From JAPKEZ01 sp047638975 (lineage in GTDB: Bacteria; Planctomycetota; UBA1135): DNA of 12,949 bases. The stretch lies in NCBI GenBank assembly GCA_047638975.1, contig JBLINB010000045.1, positions 1 through 12,949 of the forward strand. The letters are read 5' to 3'. This document shows, one piece after another, positions 7,272 through 12,949 of the stretch. Made by a program: the position numbers and the translations under genes. The notes below the pieces were generated by a model that saw nothing but the letters and a program-made list of their open reading frames with translations, was not told the origin of the DNA and did no database searches. Positions within the stretch are counted from its first letter, which is position 1. Each line of letters begins with the position of its first letter.

Positions 7272-7773
7272 TCGAGGCCTATCGGCGCTCTGCGGCAAGT
7301 CAATGATTTGCGCGGTATTAATGCTTAGTAGTTGTGGCTACCAATTAATACGCAATGACCTTGCTAGTGATATTCGCTTTGATGTACCCACAGCAAGCAA
7401 CAATAGCGATTTCTGGGGCATTGAATCAGAACTCACACAATCCGTGCGCCAACAGCTACATAGTTTGATTGGAGCGCAACTTGGTGCGCAACATAGCGAC
7501 TACGAACTCAAGCTAAGTATTGACAAAGTACAGCGTTCAGCGCGTGTATGGTCACGTGATGGCAGCGTTAATATGGGCTTGGCCTCTCTCAGAGTTAAAT
7601 ATCAGTTGCTACGAGCTGCCGATAGCGAAGAGGTCCTCAGTAACGATATTTCACGTAGCCAAGAATTTTTATTAAACCTTGGCGAAAGTTCTACTAATGC
7701 TTTTAGTACTGCGATCGCCGACATTACACAGCAAATCGTGCTCGAAATTGCCGAGTACTTGCCAACGAGTTAA
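7261..7773 (+). CDS. lptE: LptE-like LPS-assembly lipoprotein
   Basis: The product has 170 residues from the ATG at 7261, which overlaps the preceding gene's stop by 11 bases. A TTG at 7252 and an ATG at 7303 are possible alternatives. A signal peptide leads to a lipobox LSSC with Cys25, followed by GYQL, the hallmark CGY(Q/H)L start of mature LptE proteins. The body has alternating strands and a C-terminal helix (STAIADITQQIVLEIAEYL), as in LptE. LptE plugs and helps assemble LptD, which inserts lipopolysaccharide into the outer leaflet. Sequence conservation in this family is very low, so the call rests on lipobox, CGYQL, size, fold pattern and position next to a BamD-like gene and ftsH. 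A gap of 3 bases separates it from ftsH. Its presence implies a diderm envelope. Confidence 0.72.
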   Translation: MPNSRGLSALCGKSMICAVLMLSSCGYQLIRNDLASDIRFDVPTASNNSDFWGIESELTQSVRQQLHSLIGAQLGAQHSDYELKLSIDKVQRSARVWSRDGSVNMGLASLRVKYQLLRAADSEEVLSNDISRSQEFLLNLGESSTNAFSTAIADITQQIVLEIAEYLPTS

Positions 7774-7776
7774 TCC

Positions 7777-10029
7777 ATGTCACAAGACCAACAACCTAAC
7801 AAGAACGACAAGACTGAAAAGTCAGAAAAGCCATCTGCTAATAAGTCTGGCATCTTCATCCTCATTTTTCTCAGCATCTTATTGTTGCTAGCTGTTTTCG
7901 GTGGTGATCCATCCGCGAAAGAGATGACACGCGATGCCTTGCTCGGCAATCTTTATACTGGGCAAGTTAAAAGTATTTCGGCGAGCGCCGACGGCAGCGT
8001 TTATACCGTCCAATTAATCGACGACGAAGACGGAGTTAAGTACAGCGTAGCTGTGCCTGATGTGCGCATCGATTTTGCTGAGCTTAGTACCTTACTAGCC
8101 AAGAGCACTAATATCGACGCCGCTATTAGCCTTGAAAGTTTTGTTGCCGACATTGACGCTGGCATCATCACCCCGCTACATGGTTATCCATTACGCATCA
8201 CGCAGCTCGTAGATGCTGAGCAAGTCGACGGCCCTACAGAAGTTAAGCAACGTTTTTTCGCCGAGTACTTTACTAAGACTGGCTTGGTGTATTCCGAAGT
8301 CGAATCAGACTCCACCAATGATTCTACTATCGACCTGGTCTCTATCAGCGGCGCTTTCAAGCGCGCCAAAGTCGATATTGAAAATGGTGTTCCATTGAAT
8401 TTGCCGCACGGTCTAACGACTAAAGCTACTAGCGGCTGGACGACATTCTTTTTCAGTTTTGGCCCGATCTTGATGTTCATGTTGTTGTTTTACTTCATCT
8501 TCATGCGTCAACGCGGCGGGCAAGGCGGCATGATGGGCTTCCCTAAATCACGCGCGACTTTGTACAACAAAGACAACCGCACTGGTATTACTTTTGCTGA
8601 TGTAGCCGGCGTTGATGAAGCCAAAGAAGAGGTTGCCGAGATATCCGAATTCTTAAGCAATCCTGAAAAGTTCACTGCTCTAGGCGGACGCCTTCCACGT
8701 GGCGTACTGCTAGTGGGCCCTCCCGGAACAGGTAAAACTCTGCTCGCTAAAGCAATCGCTGGCGAAGCTGACGTGCCATTCATTAGTATCAGTGGCTCAG
8801 ACTTCGTAGAAATGTTCGTCGGAGTTGGTGCAAGTCGCGTGCGTGATTTGTTCGAGCAGGCGCGCAAAGAATCACCGTGTATCATTTTCCTTGACGAGAT
8901 TGACGCCGTAGGTCGCAAGCGCGGACAAGGTACTGGTGGCGGTAACGACGAACGCGAGCAAACACTAAACGCTATTCTTGTCGAGATGGACGGCTTCTCT
9001 TCAGACGAGCGCATCATTGTTATTGCAGCGACCAACCGTGCCGACGTTCTCGATCGCGCACTACTACGCCCCGGACGCTTCGACCGCCAAGTAACTGTAG
9101 ATTTGCCAGACGTCAATGGACGTGAGGCTATCCTTGATGTGCATGCTAAACAGATCAAGTTGCATCCTGATACTTGCCTAAAGAATATCGCTAAAGGCAC
9201 ACCCGGATTCTCCGGAGCCGAGCTTGCTGCCCTACTTAACGAGGCTGCGATTCTTGCCGCCATGACTGGGCATAAGCATGTGTCACAAGAAGATCTCGAA
9301 GAGGCACGCGACAAAGTTCGTTTTGGCCGTCAAAAGAAGTCGCATGCTATGGACGCAAAAGATTTGCGCGAAACTGCGATTCACGAAGCTGGACATGCTG
9401 TCGTGAGTTACTTCATGGAGCATTCCGACCCGGTCCACAAAATCACGATCATCCCACGTGGTCAAGCGCTCGGTGCTACATTCTTTTTACCTGAAAAAGA
9501 TCACTACAATTGGTCACGCAAGCAATTGCTCGATGAGATTTGTGTTTTGTTTGGTGGATACGCCGCCGAGCTACCTTTCTTAGACGACACCTCTGCGGGT
9601 GTATCCAATGATTTGCAACGCGCCACAACTCTGGCACACACCATGGTGCGTCGCTTCGGCATGAGCTCGTTAGGGCCGATTAACCTCGACTTGCAGCAGA
9701 ATGAATGGGGTATGGGCGAACGCATGTATTCAGAAAGAACTGCGCAGCTCATCGATGACGAAGTCGTTGCCATCATAAAAGGTCAGCAGAAACGCGCCGA
9801 TGACATCATTCGTGATAAGCATCAATTTATCGAGAGCATAACCGATGCCTTGATGAAATTTGAAACGATCAACCGTACCGAATTCGAAGCGCTCATGAAC
9901 GGCGCTGCCATCGACAGCCTACGCACTGAAACCGTTAGCGAAGTAGAGCTACCAAGCTCACCACCACCCGTTCCTAGCGATGAGTCTAGTGATGAAGTTG
10001 CCGGCGATAACAGCACTCAAGCTGAGTGA
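7777..10029 (+). CDS. ftsH: ATP-dependent zinc metalloprotease FtsH
   Basis: The product has 750 residues. It is a membrane-anchored AAA+ protease that extracts and degrades membrane and short-lived soluble proteins. Seen in order: a charged Lys/Glu-rich N-tail; TM1 about 24-43; an extracytoplasmic region about 44-221; TM2 about 222-243; Walker A GPPGTGKT (314-321); pore loop FVEMFVGVGASR; Walker B IIFLDEID (369-376); the second-region-of-homology arginines in LLRPGRFDR (429-437); zinc motif HEAGH (536-540), with the third ligand Asp612 in VSNDL; and an acidic Ser/Pro/Glu tail. All catalytic residues are intact. The extracytoplasmic part is about 178 residues, more than double that of E. coli FtsH. 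The start lies 3 bases after lptE. The 3' end overlaps folP by 50 bases (or 38 with the alternative folP ATG). Confidence 0.97.
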   Translation: MSQDQQPNKNDKTEKSEKPSANKSGIFILIFLSILLLLAVFGGDPSAKEMTRDALLGNLYTGQVKSISASADGSVYTVQLIDDEDGVKYSVAVPDVRIDFAELSTLLAKSTNIDAAISLESFVADIDAGIITPLHGYPLRITQLVDAEQVDGPTEVKQRFFAEYFTKTGLVYSEVESDSTNDSTIDLVSISGAFKRAKVDIENGVPLNLPHGLTTKATSGWTTFFFSFGPILMFMLLFYFIFMRQRGGQGGMMGFPKSRATLYNKDNRTGITFADVAGVDEAKEEVAEISEFLSNPEKFTALGGRLPRGVLLVGPPGTGKTLLAKAIAGEADVPFISISGSDFVEMFVGVGASRVRDLFEQARKESPCIIFLDEIDAVGRKRGQGTGGGNDEREQTLNAILVEMDGFSSDERIIVIAATNRADVLDRALLRPGRFDRQVTVDLPDVNGREAILDVHAKQIKLHPDTCLKNIAKGTPGFSGAELAALLNEAAILAAMTGHKHVSQEDLEEARDKVRFGRQKKSHAMDAKDLRETAIHEAGHAVVSYFMEHSDPVHKITIIPRGQALGATFFLPEKDHYNWSRKQLLDEICVLFGGYAAELPFLDDTSAGVSNDLQRATTLAHTMVRRFGMSSLGPINLDLQQNEWGMGERMYSERTAQLIDDEVVAIIKGQQKRADDIIRDKHQFIESITDALMKFETINRTEFEALMNGAAIDSLRTETVSEVELPSSPPPVPSDESSDEVAGDNSTQAE

Positions 10030-11023
10030 TAACGAATGGCGAGCGGCAGGCATCGATGATGAAGCCGCTCGCACCTCGCTAGCCACTTGTGGATTCCACT
10101 GGCAGCGGCAATTGGCCGATGGCAGTGCCCTTTACTTGCGTATGCCAACAGTTCAAGAAGCCGCGCCTTCTGCGCTTGCAGCCGAAGTCTACGCTGCCCT
10201 AATCGCTGCCGAACAAGCTGCCAACAAGCCACGCGCCGCAGTTAAATTTATGGCCATTGTTAATTTAAGCCCCGATTCTTTTTCGGATGGCGGCACTTTT
10301 CAAGAAAGTAATGAGGCTTTGCTGGCGCACTGCGAGCAGCTCGTCACTGACAAAGCCGATATTTTTGATCTCGGCGCCGAGTCTACTCGCCCTGGTGCTG
10401 AGACCATTGATGACCAAACCCAAATCAAGTTGCTTGATAATGCAATGCAAGTGTTGGGCCACTTAGGTATTCCTTTGTCGATCGACACGCGCAGTGCGGT
10501 AGTCGCCGAACATTGCCTAGAGAAAGGTGCCTCGATGATTAATGATGTATCGGCACTTAGCGACCCACAAATGCCGGCGGTTATCGCCAAACACAACGCC
10601 CAAGTCGTCTTAATGCATAGCCGCGGGACATCAAAGACCATGCACAGCATGTGCGACTATAAATATTTAATCGGCGAAATTTGTGACGAATTAGCGCCGC
10701 GCATCAACCTTGCTCTAGAAGCAGGCATTGCGCCACAGAATATCATCATTGACCCAGGGATCGGTTTTGCAAAAGATTCCGTCCAAAACTTTGAGATTAT
10801 AAAAAGCTTAAAAGCCTTTCGCAGCCTCGGATTCCCTGTTTTAGCTGGGCCATCTCGCAAATCTTTCATAAGTAAAGTGCTGCCTAACTTGGCCGCTAGC
10901 GAGCGAGACGGCGCCAGTGCGGGTGCGGCGAGCGTGTGTGCATTCAACGGAGCAGAATATTTACGCCTGCATTGTGGCGGAACGAATTGGGATGCGGTTA
11001 AAATAGCACAGGCATGCAGCTAA
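9980..11023 (+). CDS. folP: Dihydropteroate synthase with N-terminal extension
   Basis: The enzyme joins 6-hydroxymethyl-dihydropterin diphosphate and p-aminobenzoate to make dihydropteroate in folate synthesis. The 347-residue reading from 9980 contains the signatures MAIVNLSPDSFSDGG (91-105), DLGAESTRPGA (130-140), SIDTRS (167-172), MINDVSAL (186-193), MHSRGTSKTM (212-221), IIDPGIGFAKD (256-266), GPSRKSF (290-296) and the final R-x-H (329, 331). The normal enzyme begins near residue 88, so about 87 residues (or 83 if the ATG at 9992 is used) form an extra N-terminal segment, partly Ala-rich and helical, that I do not recognise. Starting instead at Met91 (10250) would leave a 220-base gap in an otherwise overlapping operon, so the extension is probably real. 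It overlaps ftsH at the start and cdaA by 10 bases at the end. Confidence 0.93.
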   Translation: MSLVMKLPAITALKLSDNEWRAAGIDDEAARTSLATCGFHWQRQLADGSALYLRMPTVQEAAPSALAAEVYAALIAAEQAANKPRAAVKFMAIVNLSPDSFSDGGTFQESNEALLAHCEQLVTDKADIFDLGAESTRPGAETIDDQTQIKLLDNAMQVLGHLGIPLSIDTRSAVVAEHCLEKGASMINDVSALSDPQMPAVIAKHNAQVVLMHSRGTSKTMHSMCDYKYLIGEICDELAPRINLALEAGIAPQNIIIDPGIGFAKDSVQNFEIIKSLKAFRSLGFPVLAGPSRKSFISKVLPNLAASERDGASAGAASVCAFNGAEYLRLHCGGTNWDAVKIAQACS

Positions 11024-11826
11024 GTGCGTTTCATTTCTCAGACGCCATCGAGATCTTTATTCTCAGTGTGGCAATTTACGCGATTTTGCGATTCGTTCGC
11101 AATACTCGTGGTTCGCGCTTATTACAGGGCTTAATCACTTTCGCGATAGTTTCGGCACTGCTTGTCGGTGCAATCGAGCTACTCGTCCCTGGTGGCCTAA
11201 GTGCGATTATGTTTATTCTGTCGCTTATTGCTCCTGGGTTAGCGGTGATCGTAGTTATTTTGTTCCAAGAAGAGCTGCGCATAGGTATTTCTCGCTTCAG
11301 CCAAAGCGAGCGTTTTTTCAAGAAGTTTCGTAGCAGTAACGCCTCAATTGGCTTAACGACTATGATCGCTACCTCGTGCAAGCGGATGGCCCTGCAGCGA
11401 ACGGGCGCGCTTATCGCCATCGAACGGCAGCATTCGCTCAAACCCTATGGCGAGCATGGCGTTAAGCTTGAGTTACCCGTTAGTTCAATGATGCTCGAAA
11501 CGATCTTTTTTCCGGCGGCGCCAATGCATGACGGAGCAGTATTGATTCGCGGCAATAATATTTTTGCTGCCAAGTGTGTGCTGCCGATGACCACAGCTGT
11601 CGATCTGAACAGCAACTACGGCACCCGTCACCGTGCTGCTTTGGGGCTAACCGAAAAATCTGACGCAGTAGTCATCATAGTCAGTGAAGAAACCGGAGAA
11701 ATAGGTATTGCAGTAGAAGGCGTCATGCATAAGCCCGTTGCCCATAGTGACGTCGAATCACTGCTACAACAATTTTTGTCCTCGCCTAGCAGCGAAGAAA
11801 ATACCGATAACGAGGGAGACGCATGA
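11014..11826 (+). CDS. cdaA: Diadenylate cyclase CdaA (c-di-AMP synthase)
   Basis: The product has 270 residues, the usual CdaA length. It condenses two ATP into cyclic di-AMP, a second messenger that controls potassium and osmolyte uptake and, in Gram-positives, cell-wall balance. Three N-terminal membrane helices (about 8-27, 36-58, 64-88) are followed by the FQEELR junction and a DAC catalytic domain with both signature motifs intact: MHDGAVLI (Asp173-Gly174-Ala175) and GTRHRAALGL (Arg205-His206-Arg207). IIVSEETGEIGIA then follows as in other members. The ATG lies inside the end of folP (10-base overlap), and the stop overlaps the cdaR ATG by four bases (ATGA), so the cyclase and its partner are translationally linked. 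The hydrophilic tail is acidic (EENTDNEGDA). Confidence 0.96.
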   Translation: MQLSAFHFSDAIEIFILSVAIYAILRFVRNTRGSRLLQGLITFAIVSALLVGAIELLVPGGLSAIMFILSLIAPGLAVIVVILFQEELRIGISRFSQSERFFKKFRSSNASIGLTTMIATSCKRMALQRTGALIAIERQHSLKPYGEHGVKLELPVSSMMLETIFFPAAPMHDGAVLIRGNNIFAAKCVLPMTTAVDLNSNYGTRHRAALGLTEKSDAVVIIVSEETGEIGIAVEGVMHKPVAHSDVESLLQQFLSSPSSEENTDNEGDA

Positions 11827-12949
11827 ACAAAATAGTTAGCCTCTTTACCTCAGATTTAATTCGCAAGTTAGTCGCCATCGGTTTTGCTTTTATGCTTTGG
11901 TTTTACGTACAAGGCATGATTAATGTTGATCGCCAAGTAAAATTCGACATCACCACCCTCTCGCAAACAGCTTTGGGCACCAACAGCTTCACTTTGCGCG
12001 TCAAAGCCCCCGAAGGTTGGAAACTAACAAGTCCTGCAAGTGGTGACACCGTTTCAATTTGGTTTCGCGGAGCTCAATCAGAGTTGCAAGATTTCACCGC
12101 GCGACAATGCTCGGCAAGCATCAATGTACACTTTGATGCCGACAGCACACAGCATCGTATTGATGTCAACGTTGCGCCTAGTGACTTAGATTGGTTGCGT
12201 CCAGGTGATGCACAATACTTGCTCAAAAACGTAAACCGCGCCCAGTCATTGCAAAAGATGACATTCGAGCGTGTCATTGAAAGCGTGCACGTACTTAATT
12301 CGTTTGACATTACGATTGTTGGTGAAGCTGCAAGCACCCACCGTGTCGAAACTCAAAGCACACGCTTCAACAATCATTCGCAAGTTACGCTTAGCGGGCC
12401 AAAGTTTTCGATGGACAGTTTGCTGCAGCAAATAGATCCAGAGGATCCAAATAACCCAATGCTTAAGTCATCTGGTTTATTAAGCCCGCTGCGAGTGGCT
12501 GCCAATACGCGCCAAGACGTGCAACCGCGTTTGCACTTGGCCGACAAATGGCGCAAAGCGGGCATCCGCATGAATCCGCCGCATATAGATGTCAGCGTTC
12601 CGGTGCGTTTAAAGCAGAGCGCAAAGTTTGTGTGGCTACCTGTCGCAGCCGACCTGCAAGTACTCGATGACGATGCAAATGCTGGCTTATGGCAAGTGCA
12701 ACTATGGGAGCCCACGCAGTGGATTGCTGAACTCCCATCAGTAAGTGCCACCGACGTTGATATTAATGCGCAATGGATAAGCGACCATGTGATATTAATA
12801 CTACCGATGAATGCTTTGTCGGCGAATAGTCTCGAGCTAAACAAAATAAGGGTGCAGGCCATTTTAGTTGGCTTCGACAACGACGATGATCACCGTTATT
12901 TCCAGAAAAATATTCGTATCCGCGCGCTACAGCCGGATGACGCGATGGT
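11823..12949 (+). CDS. cdaR: CdaR (YbbR-domain) partner of the diadenylate cyclase, cut by window edge
   Basis: The frame is open from the ATG at 11823 (ATGA overlap with cdaA) to the right edge: 375 full codons and no stop. The N-terminus has one transmembrane helix, RKLVAIGFAFMLWFYVQG (residues 14-31), matching the K-(x)-SL-hydrophobic-LWxYV anchor typical of CdaR. The remainder is a long extracytoplasmic region, rich in beta-strand, with repeating pieces consistent with YbbR domains: about 35-155 ending RVIESVHVL, a second after NSFDITIVG, and a third region near the window end. CdaR binds CdaA in the membrane and modulates its activity. YbbR repeats diverge strongly, so the call rests on the anchor, layout and position directly after cdaA. 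Confidence 0.85.
   Translation, partial: MNKIVSLFTSDLIRKLVAIGFAFMLWFYVQGMINVDRQVKFDITTLSQTALGTNSFTLRVKAPEGWKLTSPASGDTVSIWFRGAQSELQDFTARQCSASINVHFDADSTQHRIDVNVAPSDLDWLRPGDAQYLLKNVNRAQSLQKMTFERVIESVHVLNSFDITIVGEAASTHRVETQSTRFNNHSQVTLSGPKFSMDSLLQQIDPEDPNNPMLKSSGLLSPLRVAANTRQDVQPRLHLADKWRKAGIRMNPPHIDVSVPVRLKQSAKFVWLPVAADLQVLDDDANAGLWQVQLWEPTQWIAELPSVSATDVDINAQWISDHVILILPMNALSANSLELNKIRVQAILVGFDNDDDHRYFQKNIRIRALQPDDAM

Noticed and set aside
8508..9314. 268-codon open frame on the minus strand inside ftsH
   Set aside because: It lies wholly antisense to the strongly conserved AAA+ domain. Its Ser/Arg/Pro-rich composition is what a complementary reading of such a gene gives, and it has no recognisable domain.
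12374..12880. 168-codon minus-strand open frame in the cdaR region
   Set aside because: The plus frame continues the cdaA operon with a proper anchor helix and stays open for 375 codons. The antisense product is Ser/Cys-rich without motifs.
1..12949. Search for CRISPR arrays, tRNA/rRNA genes, transposases, toxin-antitoxin pairs or a novel defence island
   Set aside because: No regular repeats, RNA-gene signatures, transposase motifs or inverted terminal repeats were seen. Nearly all sequence is accounted for by recognisable genes.

Overview
The window (about 13 kb, mid GC, densely coding) looks like chromosome from an uncultured diderm bacterium, most probably a planctomycete. Three things point there. 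The core gene order is recO - BamD-like lipoprotein - lptE-like lipoprotein - ftsH - folP - cdaA - cdaR. Outer-membrane/LPS assembly lipoproteins sit beside a c-di-AMP cyclase. The secreted proteins at the left combine a 'choice-of-anchor J'-type beta-sandwich with a short C-terminal domain that I associate with planctomycete secretomes. The lineage call is recognition from memory, not a search.

Left part, minus strand (1-4411). Two adjacent paralogous secreted proteins lie head to tail: one is cut by the left edge (1-363) and one is complete (507-1874). A clear rho-independent terminator for the complete gene lies between them. To the right is a two-gene unit reading leftward: imidazolonepropionase (hutI, 3212-4411), then a saccharopine dehydrogenase-family enzyme (2091-3209, GTG start), 2 bp apart. 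Both enzyme families act in amino-acid catabolism towards glutamate.

Right part, plus strand (4434-12949). From a roughly 20-bp divergent gap, eight genes run in the same direction with overlaps or gaps of only a few bases and no visible internal terminator: a CorC/HlyC-type CBS membrane protein, recO, a BamD-like TPR lipoprotein, an LptE-like lipoprotein, ftsH, folP, cdaA and cdaR (cut by the right edge). This looks like one long operon combining DNA repair, outer-membrane assembly, membrane proteolysis, folate synthesis and c-di-AMP signalling. CdaA makes c-di-AMP and CdaR is its usual membrane partner.

Almost no start codon in the window has a recognisable Shine-Dalgarno sequence. In the divergent gap, the best -10 boxes sit so close to both start codons that the mRNAs could be leaderless. 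Most of the window is recognisable housekeeping. I did not find a convincing undescribed defence or mobile system. The less ordinary points are the tandem secreted paralogs with their C-terminal domain, an N-terminal extension on FolP, an enlarged periplasmic region in FtsH, the hutI/saccharopine dehydrogenase pairing and the putative leaderless divergent promoters. No tRNA, rRNA, CRISPR array, insertion sequence or gene-free stretch over 300 bases was seen.
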